Of a stretch of DNA of 64,000 bases, positions 9,396 to 17,833 are shown piece after piece. Numbering within the stretch: position 1 is the first letter of the stretch; each line of letters starts with the position of its first letter. The DNA comes from a virus, in the IMG/VR virus record IMGVR_UViG_3300034061_004392, positions 1 through 64,000 of that record; one strand, 5' to 3'. The translations under genes were made by a program, and so were the position numbers. Below the pieces are notes generated by a model. It was not told the DNA's origin and made no database searches. It saw only the letters and a list, made by a program, of their open reading frames with translations.

Positions 9396-10534
9396 TATCT
9401 TACTCTCTTTTTAGGATCAGAATCGACCATTCTAGTTCTATCGAGAATATCCATTTCTTTAAATGATAGTGTTAATCTTGTTTGCACTGGTGCACCACCG
9501 GAGTATGCTGCCCAACCATTTGGTGCGTAATCTACTGAAATATCCTCTAACACACAATCACCAACTTTATACAATCTATCATTTTCGACACCAGCAGAAG
9601 CAGCACCAAATCTATTAACTAATGCATTCCCCAATGGCACTCCAGGAATAATGCTATTTCCTGCTTTCTGTAACATGTTAGTTAAACTAGAAAATTGTCC
9701 AGTTTTAGCCATCAAAAATTCCATATTGAATATTGACGGAGGAGTGAAGTACATACCACCAGTTTGTGTTTGGACTGTTGGTGCTGCTGCATAAATGAAG
9801 GAGTTTACAATTGCAGAAACTTGATCCGATTCTTCTTGTGTGCTAGGAGTAAAAAGAAATTCCATACTGAATGTTCTGAATCCTATACCTTTGTATACTA
9901 ATTGTAGTTGAGGATTAATTGCTAATCCCATAGCTCTTAATCCCAACTCGGTTGTTTGCATTCCAGTAGTTGCATCTATCGCCCTTAATGCTGCCTCAGG
10001 ACCATAAGTATTGACTCCTTTAATTAGAGAATTTTTAAGATTATCTCCTCCAACACCACCTTTTTGTATATCTTCCACTAATGACCCAACAGCACCAGCA
10101 ACTCTATTCATTCCATTAGTTGCATCCATGATTGATAATTCACTATACTCAGCATGATAATTCATCGATAAACTGTCTGGCATGTACAATGATATTACTG
10201 TTGCGGTTTTCTTGGTGTCAGGTTTAAGATATGCTTGTAGATTTTTTGCAACATCGGCACTTTTTGCAGTCACAGCTTGAGCCTTAGCGCCAATTTCTTC
10301 TTTTTTCGTTTGACTTATTGAATCATAAGTAGCTACAACATCAAATTGTTTGGGAATGACATTAGAGATTGTAAACTGTACAATATGCATTCTAGAAGGA
10401 TCATTACCTAGACTAGCAGGATATTTGTAATTAAAAGGAACATTTTTATTACCAAAAAGTTTGTCTAGAGGTCCTTTGAGGACTCCAGTTAACCCACCTG
10501 TGGATATTCCGCCAATTTGATTTAAGAGAGCCAT
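9395..10534 (-). CDS. gp48: Baseplate tail-tube cap protein gp48
   Basis: This 379-residue protein matches T4 gp48 (364 residues), which caps the hub and nucleates the tail tube. Visible features are an Ala/Gly-rich N-terminus, a long helical insert (about residues 95-130), then RTFSMEFLFTPSTQEESDQV and a C-terminal KVGDCVLEDISVDYAPNGWA motif found in tube-junction proteins. It is the first gene of the leftward structural operon. A TATAAATA motif lies 32 bases upstream of its ATG. Confidence 0.88.
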   Translation of the reverse strand: MALLNQIGGISTGGLTGVLKGPLDKLFGNKNVPFNYKYPASLGNDPSRMHIVQFTISNVIPKQFDVVATYDSISQTKKEEIGAKAQAVTAKSADVAKNLQAYLKPDTKKTATVISLYMPDSLSMNYHAEYSELSIMDATNGMNRVAGAVGSLVEDIQKGGVGGDNLKNSLIKGVNTYGPEAALRAIDATTGMQTTELGLRAMGLAINPQLQLVYKGIGFRTFSMEFLFTPSTQEESDQVSAIVNSFIYAAAPTVQTQTGGMYFTPPSIFNMEFLMAKTGQFSSLTNMLQKAGNSIIPGVPLGNALVNRFGAASAGVENDRLYKVGDCVLEDISVDYAPNGWAAYSGGAPVQTRLTLSFKEMDILDRTRMVDSDPKKRVR

Positions 10535-10539
10535 GGGTG

Positions 10540-10546
10540 TTAAATA
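10540..10546 (+). promoter_or_regulatory. Possible late-promoter-like motif for the rightward structural operon
   Basis: TTAAATA lies 26 bases before the gp4 ATG. It differs from the T4 late consensus TATAAATA, so support comes mainly from its position in the divergent intergenic region. Confidence 0.25.
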
Positions 10547-10565
10547 GATAAGAGATTAATGAAAG

Positions 10566-10573
10566 TATTTATA
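10566..10573 (-). promoter_or_regulatory. T4-type late promoter for the leftward baseplate operon
   Basis: The minus strand reads TATAAATA exactly here, the T4 late promoter -10 sequence recognised through gp55/gp33/gp45. It is 32 bases upstream of the gp48 start, and the start codon of the divergent gp4 touches its edge. A gp33 homologue is encoded at 19158. Confidence 0.65.
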
Positions 10574-11007
10574 TGGCATACTCTGGACGATTTAACCCAA
10601 CGAACCCACAAAAATACATAGGAGACTACAGGAATATCATCTACAGATCATCATGGGAGTGTAGGGTGATGAACTGGCTCGATAAGAATCCTGACATTAT
10701 GCAGTGGGGTTCTGAAGAACTTACTATACCATACAAATCTCCTGTGGATGGTAGATTTCATCGTTATTTTCCTGACTTTATCGTTAAAGTCAAGACGAGA
10801 GAAGGTAAAACAAAAACGATGATTATTGAAGTGAAACCTGACCGTGAGACAAAAGAACCTAAACCAAGAAAACGATTAACTAAACAATATCTACAAGAAG
10901 TTGCAACCTATGGAGTAAATCAAGCCAAATGGAAAGCAGCAGAAGAATATTGCTTAGATAGGGGTTGGGAGTTCAAAGTAATCACAGAAAAACATCTTGG
11001 CATCTAA
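10573..11007 (+). CDS. gp4: Head completion protein gp4, nuclease-like fold
   Basis: This 144-residue protein matches T4 gp4 (150 residues), needed to complete heads before tail joining. YRSSWECRVMNWLDKNPDI near residues 24-42 is typical. Glu29, Asp68 (YFPDF) and Glu86-Val-Lys88 fit a TnsA-like PD-(D/E)xK arrangement, so a nuclease-like active site is intact by eye. It opens the rightward operon. No strong Shine-Dalgarno sequence is seen just before this ATG, but it is the only start that keeps the conserved N-terminus. Confidence 0.9.
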   Translation: MAYSGRFNPTNPQKYIGDYRNIIYRSSWECRVMNWLDKNPDIMQWGSEELTIPYKSPVDGRFHRYFPDFIVKVKTREGKTKTMIIEVKPDRETKEPKPRKRLTKQYLQEVATYGVNQAKWKAAEEYCLDRGWEFKVITEKHLGI

Positions 11008-11019
11008 CATAAATATTCA

Positions 11020-11628
11020 ATGGAATCTAAACTCACTCAATTAGCACAACAACGATCAATGCTTGACTATGAAATAATGTCAAAGCAAAGTATTCGTTGG
11101 TTTCAGGAACAGGTAAGAAATCTTCGCAATCCTGCTCAAATGTCAAGAGCAATCATTCGTGAACAGGAAAGAAAGCAATCGAGAGTCATATTAGGAAATT
11201 TATACTTCTTTGCTTATGATCCAAAGTACGCTGAGGTTTTGCCATACTATGATATATTTCCATTGGTATTGGTATTGAAAAGAATGCCAGATGGATTTTT
11301 AGGAATCAACTTTCATTATTTGCCACCTACTGTTCGTGGTATGTTAATGGATGCATTGATGCCACTTGCCATTACCGACGATGACGGAGAGGGCATAGAA
11401 AGGGTCAGAATTACGAACAAAACCTACGATATGCTGGCCTCATCCAGACGCTTCAGAGCCTTTCTACCCTGTCTGAAGCACTATCTTTATGATCACATGG
11501 CTACACGACCTTTGAAAGTATTTCCCAAAGAATGGGAATCTGCATTATTCTTGCCAGTAGAAAGATTCCAAAAGCAAAATAAGAATTCTGTATTTAAAGA
11601 ATCCATGAGGAAGATAAGGAAAAAGTAA
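11020..11628 (+). CDS. Conserved T4-like virion assembly protein, possibly gp2-like
   Basis: This 202-residue protein contains the conserved block YFFAYDPKYAEVLPYYDIFP then FLGINFHYLPP (about residues 65-110), found next to gp4 in T4-like phages of aquatic bacteria. In T4, gp2 (DNA end protector) is encoded beside gp4, so a role in DNA packaging or head-tail joining is plausible but unproven. The N-terminal third is helical and charged; the C-terminus is Lys-rich. It is co-transcribed with gp4 (12-base gap), and its stop is next to the ATG of the following gene. Confidence 0.7.
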   Translation: MESKLTQLAQQRSMLDYEIMSKQSIRWFQEQVRNLRNPAQMSRAIIREQERKQSRVILGNLYFFAYDPKYAEVLPYYDIFPLVLVLKRMPDGFLGINFHYLPPTVRGMLMDALMPLAITDDDGEGIERVRITNKTYDMLASSRRFRAFLPCLKHYLYDHMATRPLKVFPKEWESALFLPVERFQKQNKNSVFKESMRKIRKK

Positions 11629-12324
11629 ATGCCGTCATTAAACGAATTTAAGGCAAGCTTCAAAACTGACTTAGCCAGACCAGCCAGATTTGATGTGGAA
11701 ATTCCAGTTCCACTGAAGCTTGTGGCATATCTAAACACAGGAAGACAAATTAAATTAAGATGTGAAAATGCGGAACTACCAAGCAAAACTTTAGCAACCG
11801 CAGAAAGAAAGATTTATGGTCCAACAGAAAAGCTTCCATATCTCACAACATTTAATGATACAACAATGACTTTTATGGTAAGTGATGATATGGCGGAAAA
11901 GAAATTGTTTGATGCTTGGATGAACTTAATCAATCCAAAAACAACATATGATTTTAATTATAGACAAGACTATGTTACACCAATTACCGTAAATCAATAT
12001 AATGTAAGAAATGAGCTTTCATACTCACTTACTCTGATTGATGCTTTTCCTGTTTCTGTCAATCAATTAGATTTAGATTGGAGTAATGAGAATACACATC
12101 ATAAGCTTTCTGTGACTTTTGCGTATTACACTTGGGAAAACAACTCTCTTGCAGCATTCGCAGAGAATCTTATCAATGCTGGAGTTGGAACTGCTGTTGA
12201 TGCAGCAACTAGTGCATTGAATAAGTATGCTGGTGGAACATCATATAATCCTACTAAAGGTAGTACATCAGGAAAGATTTATGATATGACTTCAATCGCT
12301 CAAGGATTTGTTAGTAAAGAATAA
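11629..12324 (+). CDS. gp54: Tail-tube-fold protein, probable baseplate-tail tube initiator (gp54-like)
   Basis: This 231-residue protein belongs to the gp19/gp54 tail-tube fold group. LARPARFDVEIPVPL at the start, QIKLRCENAELPSKTLAT, then VSDDMAEKKLFDAWMNLINP and a DFNYRQDYVTPITV strand are the recurring motifs. Its position between gp4 and gp26 and its length favour gp54, the ring that starts the tube on gp48, over the major tube protein gp19, which normally sits by the sheath gene. The two are hard to separate by eye. Confidence 0.7.
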   Translation: MPSLNEFKASFKTDLARPARFDVEIPVPLKLVAYLNTGRQIKLRCENAELPSKTLATAERKIYGPTEKLPYLTTFNDTTMTFMVSDDMAEKKLFDAWMNLINPKTTYDFNYRQDYVTPITVNQYNVRNELSYSLTLIDAFPVSVNQLDLDWSNENTHHKLSVTFAYYTWENNSLAAFAENLINAGVGTAVDAATSALNKYAGGTSYNPTKGSTSGKIYDMTSIAQGFVSKE

Positions 12325-12343
12325 TTTGTTATAGGAGATTGCC

Positions 12344-13069
12344 ATGGCCTTGCCAAAAATAGACACACCAATTTACGAACTTGATTTGCCGTTATCTGGA
12401 AAACACATTCGTTTCAGACCATTTCTAGTTAAAGAACAAAGAAACTTACTGATGGCGTTAGAAGCAAATGATGCGGATACTATCGAACAAAACATTCGTC
12501 AGGTATTACATAACTGCACATTGACTGAAGATATTGATATCGAAAAACTTCCAATTACTGACATTGAGTTTTACTTTTTAAATCTTCGTGCAAGATCAGT
12601 AGGTGAAGTTGCTGAAAACAAATACCGCTGCAACAATGAAGTTGAAGATAAAGAGTGCGGCAATATTATGGAAGTTAACATCAATCTATTAGATATACAA
12701 GTAGAGAAACCTGAAGGAATATCAGACACGATCAAGCTGACAGAGAACATAACAGTCAAGCTGAAGTATCCAGAGTTTTCTATTGTAAGAGAAACAAAGA
12801 ACACAAAAGACATTTCAGAGTTTGCATTGAAGATGATTGCTGATAGTATTGAATACATTCATGATGGCGAACAGTTCTATTATGCAAAAGAAGCAGACCC
12901 AAAAGAGTTACAAGAATTTGTTGATTCATTGAACCAACAGCAATTCAGTAGATTGGAAGAATTTTTCAATAACTTACCAAAGCTAGAAAAGACTGTTGAC
13001 TTTACATGTAACAAATGTGGTTACGAACATAAACTAGAGATTGAAGGACTCAACAATTTTTTCGTATAA
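12344..13069 (+). CDS. gp26: Baseplate hub assembly protein gp26 (T4_baseplate family)
   Basis: This 241-residue protein matches the T4 gp26 family of hub assembly factors (T4: 208 residues). The N-terminus (GKHIRFRPFLVKEQRNLLMA) is diagnostic. Two cysteine pairs, around CNNEVEDKEC and near the end (CNKCGYEH), look like a zinc site. The strong Shine-Dalgarno TAGGAG precedes the ATG. The last sense codons contain the slippery heptamer T TTT TTC in the reading phase, just before the stop, and the -1 frame stays open for 66 codons. A minority of ribosomes may therefore make a longer fusion with the gp51-like segment, as in the G/GT chaperones of lambda. Confidence 0.9.
   Translation: MALPKIDTPIYELDLPLSGKHIRFRPFLVKEQRNLLMALEANDADTIEQNIRQVLHNCTLTEDIDIEKLPITDIEFYFLNLRARSVGEVAENKYRCNNEVEDKECGNIMEVNINLLDIQVEKPEGISDTIKLTENITVKLKYPEFSIVRETKNTKDISEFALKMIADSIEYIHDGEQFYYAKEADPKELQEFVDSLNQQQFSRLEEFFNNLPKLEKTVDFTCNKCGYEHKLEIEGLNNFFV
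13057..13063 (+). other. Predicted -1 ribosomal frameshift site (T TTT TTC)
   Basis: The heptamer T TTT TTC is in phase with gp26 (codons AAT TTT TTC GTA TAA) and matches the X XXY YYZ pattern for tandem -1 slippage. The gp26 stop follows one codon later. The -1 frame then runs open from 13063 to the TGA at 13261. No obvious stimulatory hairpin or pseudoknot was seen downstream. Confidence 0.7.
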
Positions 13070-13263
13070 GTTTTCGTCATGATACATTGCAGAACTACTA
13101 CAAGACTAACTTTGCTTTAATACAACATCACAAATATAGTCTTGCAGAAATTGAGAATATGCTGCCATGGGAAAGAGATGTTTATGTCAATATGTTGATT
13201 CGTTATTTGGAAGAAGAAAATGAAAAAATAAAACAAAAACAATCACAGAGAACAAGTAGATGA
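13063..13263 (+). CDS. gp51-like hub assembly segment, probably expressed as a gp26 frameshift extension
   Basis: The -1 frame relative to gp26 encodes 66 residues with clear protein character: NYYKTNFALIQHHKYSLAEI, then ENMLPWERDVYVNMLIRYL and a charged Glu/Lys/Gln tail. The PWERDVYVxML phrase recurs in small tail-assembly and gp51-like proteins. There is no ATG in this frame and no ribosome-binding site ahead of the only near-cognate TTG (13087). Its TGA overlaps the next ATG (ATGA). Expression by frameshift from gp26 is the simplest explanation. A separate product from a weak start is the alternative. In T4, gp26 and gp51 act together in hub assembly as separate proteins. Confidence 0.7.
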   Translation, partial: RISFRHDTLQNYYKTNFALIQHHKYSLAEIENMLPWERDVYVNMLIRYLEEENEKIKQKQSQRTSR

Positions 13264-14762
13264 GTATATTAGGAAGTCTGTTAGGAACAAATTCTAACAG
13301 ACCAGAACCATCAGAAACAATGCAGAACAATGCTGGAGGATTGATGAATAGATTCAATCCTCTTAATTTGGCTTCGGGAATGTTTGGCAAAAGAAAGCCA
13401 GGTGCTGCGGACAACTATGCCGGTTCATCTGATGGTATGAAGAAAGGATTGAAGAATAAAAAAGATCCTAGATTTGTTACGAAATCAGTGACACCAGAAA
13501 CGCCTGTGCATAAAGGTGAATCTGTTACCGATATTGCAGCAAAATTGTTTGCCTTATTTAAATCTTCTTTTGATGAAGAAAATAAAGAAGAAAAAATAAA
13601 AAAGAATTCTGAAAAATCAATGGAAGCAGTTCGCAATAAGAGAAACAAAGAGTTAATCGCTGCTCTTACTGCTGAACCAAAAGATTTGAAAAAAGAAACA
13701 AAAGACATAAAGAAACAACAGGATCAAGTTAAAAAAGAAATACCAAAGCAACCTGCTGCACCCAAACCATCAGTAACAACAGCACCCAAGCCAGGAGCAC
13801 CTGCTGGTGCTGCACCTAAAGGACCTGCTCCAGCACAACCACCTACCGCTGCTGCACCTAAAGGACCAACTCCTTCGGCAACACCTGCACCTAAGCCAGG
13901 ACCGTCTGCTGCACCAGCACCGTCTGCTGGTCCTACAATACCTACAGGTACGGCAGCGAAAGTTGTTGTTGGTGGTACTGCTTTAGCTGGTACAACGGCA
14001 GCAATGGCTATGCCTTCTCCTGCTGTGGCAGATGTTATACAAAAGGCCGCAAAAACTGTCGGTGTTGATGTTGCTTTGATGTATGCAATGGCAAAGCAAG
14101 AAAGTGGATTTAATCCAAATGCAGCAGCAAAAACATCTTCGGCAAAAGGACTATATCAATTTATCAGAGGCACTTGGAAATCTATGGTGGAAAAATATGG
14201 TTCAAAATATCCAATATTAAAACAAAGAGATGCTCTTGATCCAGAGGCAAATGCTTTAGCGGGAGCATTATTCATAAAAGAAAATTCAGATATTTTAGAT
14301 CAAGCAAAAATACCAGTTAATGCTACAACTGTATATGCTGCTCACTTTTTAGGACCAGGTGGAGCAAAAACACTACTGAAAGGTGATCCAAATAAACCTG
14401 CTGCTAGTGTTTTGCCTTCTGCTGCATCAGCAAATAAATTCATTTTCTATAAACCAGACGAAAAAACTAAAAAACCTGATACTAACAAACCAAGAACTAT
14501 TCAAGAAGTTATTAATGTTCTTTTTGAAAAAGTAGGAAAGTATCAAGAATTATATTCAGTGGCGTTGAAAGATTCGAATACGGGTAAAAGATTAGCAGAA
14601 GCTTCCACTGAAGGAAGAGATTTGAAAAAAGAAACAGCCTCAGCAGGAGGAACTGTCATAGTAAATCAAAACAATAATATAGTAGCTACAGCAGATAAAG
14701 CAAGAACTATGACTGTACCTAGATCAGACGGGTCAAGATTCGTACAAGGAGCAACAACATAA
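13260..14762 (+). CDS. Hub/tape-measure-region protein with lytic transglycosylase domain
   Basis: This 500-residue protein has an N-terminal module (residues 1-140) shared with the next gene, a Pro/Ala-rich linker (about 165-230), and a lysozyme-like SLT domain at about 255-390. The SLT motifs are MYAMAKQESGFNP, with the catalytic Glu near residue 281, GLYQFIRGTWKSM and TTVYAAHFLGPGG. It could open peptidoglycan during DNA entry, replacing the lysozyme missing from this phage's gp5. Its place right after the gp26/gp51-like pair resembles the chaperone-then-tape-measure order of other tailed phages, so a hub or tape-measure role is inferred. Its ATG overlaps the preceding TGA. Confidence 0.75.
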   Translation: MSILGSLLGTNSNRPEPSETMQNNAGGLMNRFNPLNLASGMFGKRKPGAADNYAGSSDGMKKGLKNKKDPRFVTKSVTPETPVHKGESVTDIAAKLFALFKSSFDEENKEEKIKKNSEKSMEAVRNKRNKELIAALTAEPKDLKKETKDIKKQQDQVKKEIPKQPAAPKPSVTTAPKPGAPAGAAPKGPAPAQPPTAAAPKGPTPSATPAPKPGPSAAPAPSAGPTIPTGTAAKVVVGGTALAGTTAAMAMPSPAVADVIQKAAKTVGVDVALMYAMAKQESGFNPNAAAKTSSAKGLYQFIRGTWKSMVEKYGSKYPILKQRDALDPEANALAGALFIKENSDILDQAKIPVNATTVYAAHFLGPGGAKTLLKGDPNKPAASVLPSAASANKFIFYKPDEKTKKPDTNKPRTIQEVINVLFEKVGKYQELYSVALKDSNTGKRLAEASTEGRDLKKETASAGGTVIVNQNNNIVATADKARTMTVPRSDGSRFVQGATT

Positions 14763-16324
14763 TGGCAACAATACAAGATTATAGAGAAGCCAGAAGAACT
14801 GGTTCAATATCTCTCACCAACTTAATAGCAAGAAACATTGCAGAAGGTGGTGGATTTGGATCAGTAGGTCAAGCAATATCACAAAAAATTAAAGCAAGAG
14901 GAACAAGAATCAAAGAAGCCTTTGATCCATTGAATATTGCAAGTATGCTTGTAGGTAGGTCTAAATTAGGCACTGCGATTTTAGGTAGAATGATGGGTAG
15001 AGGTGCAGAAGATATTCAGTACTTTGCAAGAAAAGGTGCTGGCAGAGATGCAGCATATGATCCTTTTTTTGCTAGAAGTCCTCGTTCATTACAACCAGTA
15101 AGACAGAATGAAGGCATGGCAGACATATATGCCAAATTGTATGCTCTGATTAAAAAACAAATTGAAGAAGAAAACAAAAGAAAACAAACAGAAGAAAACT
15201 TCCAAGAAGAAAGAGAAATAGAAGATGATCGCCGACACAAAGAAATGTTGGTGGCGATTCGTGGTAAAGGAAAAGGAAAAGCAACACCAGTAGGTAAAAA
15301 AGAAGGTGGTGGATTGTTTGATTTAATTAAAGGAATGTTTTCTGGATTGACAGGCTTTTTAAACAATTTAAAAGAAGGATTAGTTTGGATGTTTGGTGCA
15401 ATGAAACCAATAATCACAATGTTAGGAAAAGGTTTATTGGCAATTTTTGAGGCTATGATTGCAGCAGGAAAATCATTTTTAACCTTCTTAGCAAGTCCTG
15501 CGGGATTTATAACTGCAATTGCAACCGCACAAATTGCTTCTGCTCTTAAAGGAACATCTGATGTAGAAACTAAAATTGAAAAGGCAGCAGAAAAAGGTGA
15601 CATAGGAACAGTAACAACAGAAGTAATGAAGCGTCCTGCTGCTCAATCTGCTCTTGGTGCAGAGTTTCAAGACCCTATGAAGTTTTCAGAAGCAAGAACC
15701 GAAACAAGAAAAGAACTAAAAGCAGCAGCAGATAAAGGTTCTCCTGAAGCAAAATCTGCATTACAGAAATTTGATAAAGAAGAACTTACAAGTAAATACG
15801 CCGAAGATTATTTGAGAAAAAAAGGATATGATGTTGATGAAGGTGGTGTTTATCTTGCTACAAAAAAAGGAACAAGTACTTTAGGATTTGGTGGCGAAAA
15901 AGTATCAAGAAAACTTGCAGAAGAAGCTTTAACTTATGGTAGAAAAAAAGCTGAGTCAGAATCTAAAGTTACTCCTGTACCAAAAAAGGCAACACCTTCA
16001 CCTGAAACAAAAGGATCAGCACCATCTTCTTCTCCTGCGCCGGCGGCAGCATCGGCTCCTTCAGCAGCACCAGCAGCAGCAACACCAGCACCTTCATTAC
16101 CTGCTACACCTCCTGTTGTTACTGCTACAGGACAAAATATGGAGTTAGAATCTGAGAGTATGTATACTATGCAATCAGCACCTATGATATTCAATAAGAG
16201 TGCAACAACTGGAGTAAATCTAGGTGGTCAAGACACTGGTACTGCAACTGGTGCTGCACCTATTCGTGATGATGCAATTGAAGATATTATAAACAAACTT
16301 CAGCGTAGATCCTCTGTAATGTAA
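14762..16324 (+). CDS. Putative tape-measure / hub protein, paralogue of the preceding gene
   Basis: This 520-residue protein shares its N-terminal layout with the gene at 13260: FDPLNIAS (there FNPLNLAS) followed about 80 residues later by MADIYAKLYALIKKQIEEEN (there VTDIAAKLFALFKSSFDEEN) and a long charged coiled-coil. A central hydrophobic segment (about residues 180-260, e.g. GLLAIFEAMIAAG, then FLASPAGFITAIATA) could enter a membrane, as in tape-measure proteins. A Pro/Ala/Ser-rich linker precedes a short C-terminal domain. T4 gp29 (tape measure) has 590 residues, so the size is compatible. It is the last gene of the rightward operon. Confidence 0.6.
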   Translation: MATIQDYREARRTGSISLTNLIARNIAEGGGFGSVGQAISQKIKARGTRIKEAFDPLNIASMLVGRSKLGTAILGRMMGRGAEDIQYFARKGAGRDAAYDPFFARSPRSLQPVRQNEGMADIYAKLYALIKKQIEEENKRKQTEENFQEEREIEDDRRHKEMLVAIRGKGKGKATPVGKKEGGGLFDLIKGMFSGLTGFLNNLKEGLVWMFGAMKPIITMLGKGLLAIFEAMIAAGKSFLTFLASPAGFITAIATAQIASALKGTSDVETKIEKAAEKGDIGTVTTEVMKRPAAQSALGAEFQDPMKFSEARTETRKELKAAADKGSPEAKSALQKFDKEELTSKYAEDYLRKKGYDVDEGGVYLATKKGTSTLGFGGEKVSRKLAEEALTYGRKKAESESKVTPVPKKATPSPETKGSAPSSSPAPAAASAPSAAPAAATPAPSLPATPPVVTATGQNMELESESMYTMQSAPMIFNKSATTGVNLGGQDTGTATGAAPIRDDAIEDIINKLQRRSSVM

Positions 16325-16345
16325 AAACCCCGCACTAAGGCGGGG
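16323..16345 (-). terminator. Intrinsic terminator after gp32
   Basis: CCCCGC and GCGGGG form a 6-bp GC stem with a 6-base loop. Read on the minus strand it is followed by TTTTT, so it ends the leftward gp32 transcript. It sits at the convergent junction and overlaps the stop of the rightward gene. A weaker second hairpin (16347-16370) has no clear T tract. Confidence 0.85.
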
Positions 16346-16368
16346 CTAAACAAGACCGTCTAGTCTGT

Positions 16369-17274
16369 TTAATCTTCTGCTGCAAGCTTTGCAAAGTAGT
16401 TCATATCATCATCTTCATCTTCACCAACTGAAGGTGCTTTCACTGGAGCTTTCTTTGCAACAGGCTTCTCATCATCTTCAGTTTGAAACATATGAGAACT
16501 ATCTTCAACTGTAGTTCTTGGTGCAGCAGCACCTGCTAGACCTAGAACTTTATCCAATCGTGCTTTGATAGCATCATATGATTTAAACTTGCTAGGATCA
16601 ATCAACTCTTTGAGAGAGTATTCTTGCTTCCATACTTTTTCAAGTGCATCGTCATCATCAAGTAGTGCAGCAGGTGTATCAAACTCACACTTGTCATAGT
16701 TTTGATAACCATCAACTTTACGAATCTTAACTTTGAAGTTAGCACCTTTCCACAAATCAAATGGGTTCATTGGCTTCTCATCTTCAAACTCAGGATGCAT
16801 AGCACCATTGATTTTATCAAAGATGCTCTTACCATATTTGAATAGAAAAACTTTACCGTTGTTTTCAGGACGCTTAGGATCTTCAACAACATAAATGTTT
16901 GAAATGTAAGTCAGCTTACGCTTTTGATCACGGGCAATCTTTTTGTTTGCTTCGATGCCTGAGTTCCACAATTGTGTATTGTGTTCACAAACAGGACACT
17001 TTTCATTGAGTGTAGTACGGCAGTCATCAATAAGCCAACCACCAGGACCTTGAAAGCCATGACGGAACATTTTGACCCATGGGAGTCCATCTTCATCTTT
17101 TGGTGGTTCGGGAAGAAAACGAATGACTGCATAACCATTACCAGACTTATCTAGTTCAGGTTTCCAGTAATGATCATCGTCGGAATTTGATTCTGAAGAA
17201 GTGTTGACTGCTTCTAGTGCTTTGGTGAGTTTGTCAAGGTTAGACGAACTCTTTTTGAGTTTTGAAAAATCCAT
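16369..17274 (-). CDS. gp32: Single-stranded DNA-binding protein gp32
   Basis: This 301-residue protein matches T4 gp32 (also 301 residues). It has the basic, Ser/Leu-rich N-terminal cooperativity segment (LKKSSSNLDKL), the OB-fold core with the zinc ligands His72, Cys85, Cys93 and Cys96, and a strongly acidic C-terminus (EDEDDDMNYF) used to recruit replication partners. gp32 coats ssDNA at the replication fork. It has its own promoter and terminator. Its leader contains a tandem AT-rich repeat that may serve translational autoregulation. The helicase loader gp59, its known partner, is encoded just upstream. Confidence 0.96.
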   Translation of the reverse strand: MDFSKLKKSSSNLDKLTKALEAVNTSSESNSDDDHYWKPELDKSGNGYAVIRFLPEPPKDEDGLPWVKMFRHGFQGPGGWLIDDCRTTLNEKCPVCEHNTQLWNSGIEANKKIARDQKRKLTYISNIYVVEDPKRPENNGKVFLFKYGKSIFDKINGAMHPEFEDEKPMNPFDLWKGANFKVKIRKVDGYQNYDKCEFDTPAALLDDDDALEKVWKQEYSLKELIDPSKFKSYDAIKARLDKVLGLAGAAAPRTTVEDSSHMFQTEDDEKPVAKKAPVKAPSVGEDEDDDMNYFAKLAAED

Positions 17275-17284
17275 TAATATCTCC

Positions 17285-17305
17285 TAGTATAAACTTAGTA
17301 TAAAC
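17285..17305 (-). repeat. Tandem repeat in the gp32 mRNA leader
   Basis: TAGTATAAAC occurs twice in a row with one base between, just upstream of the gp32 ribosome-binding site (AGGAG). In T4, gp32 represses its own translation by binding an unstructured AU-rich leader. This repeat is in the right place for such an operator; that function is inferred. Confidence 0.5.
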
Positions 17306-17325
17306 GACTTGTCCACATACATCTC

Positions 17326-17355
17326 ATTATATCATAGTATTTAGTCAGATAGCAA
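17326..17355 (-). promoter_or_regulatory. sigma70-like promoter for gp32
   Basis: Minus-strand -35 TTGCTA (17350-17355) and -10 TATAAT (17326-17331) are separated by 18 bp. The start codon is about 50 bases downstream. A CTAAATAC motif lying in the spacer could also be a weak late element. Confidence 0.55.
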
Positions 17356-17833
17356 GAGCATCCAGTATCAATCTCTTAGTATTGCCTAAATCTCTATGTA
17401 ATATACCAATACCACCATTGTTAATGAATCCTTCTATAACATAGTCTGTATCATCAACAAGAATGGTATTGGCACCTTTGGCATAAGTACCTTTCAATCT
17501 GCTACCTGGAATAATATTTTGCTTGTACTTAATGCCATGATCTTGTAACCACTTCTGTTTTTGCTCTGTTACTTCTTTGTGATATTTAGGTCCACCACTT
17601 GAACTTAGAATTTCAATATTGATGTTAGGAATAGAATCAACAAACTCTAGTAGTTCTTGACCACCTGGCCACCATTCAAGTGTTGCAAAGTTACCACCTT
17701 GAATGAATGTTTCCCAATCTGAACTAAATTCTTTTTGATCTCTTGATTCATTTGGAGTCTTGTTAAACAATTCTTCAAATCGTTTTTCGAAGTTAGCTAA
17801 GACCCCATCCATATCTAGGTACAATGTTTTCAT
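17345..17833 (-). CDS. HAD-superfamily phosphatase, 5'-nucleotidase-like
   Basis: This 162-residue protein has the HAD motifs: LDMDGVLANF (Asp7 and Asp9), a ILSSSG motif II, and ILVDDTDYVIEGF as motif IV. The size and motif I fit the 5'(3')-deoxyribonucleotidase-like branch, which would dephosphorylate nucleotides during host DNA recycling. The substrate cannot be read from sequence. It overlaps gp59 by four bases and lies upstream of the gp32 promoter. Confidence 0.85.
   Translation of the reverse strand: MKTLYLDMDGVLANFEKRFEELFNKTPNESRDQKEFSSDWETFIQGGNFATLEWWPGGQELLEFVDSIPNINIEILSSSGGPKYHKEVTEQKQKWLQDHGIKYKQNIIPGSRLKGTYAKGANTILVDDTDYVIEGFINNGGIGILHRDLGNTKRLILDALAI

Noticed and set aside
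15016-15603. Long minus-strand ORF opposite the 14762 gene
   Set aside because: The plus-strand gene has coherent paralogy, spacing and start; the minus frame has no recognisable features or promoter.
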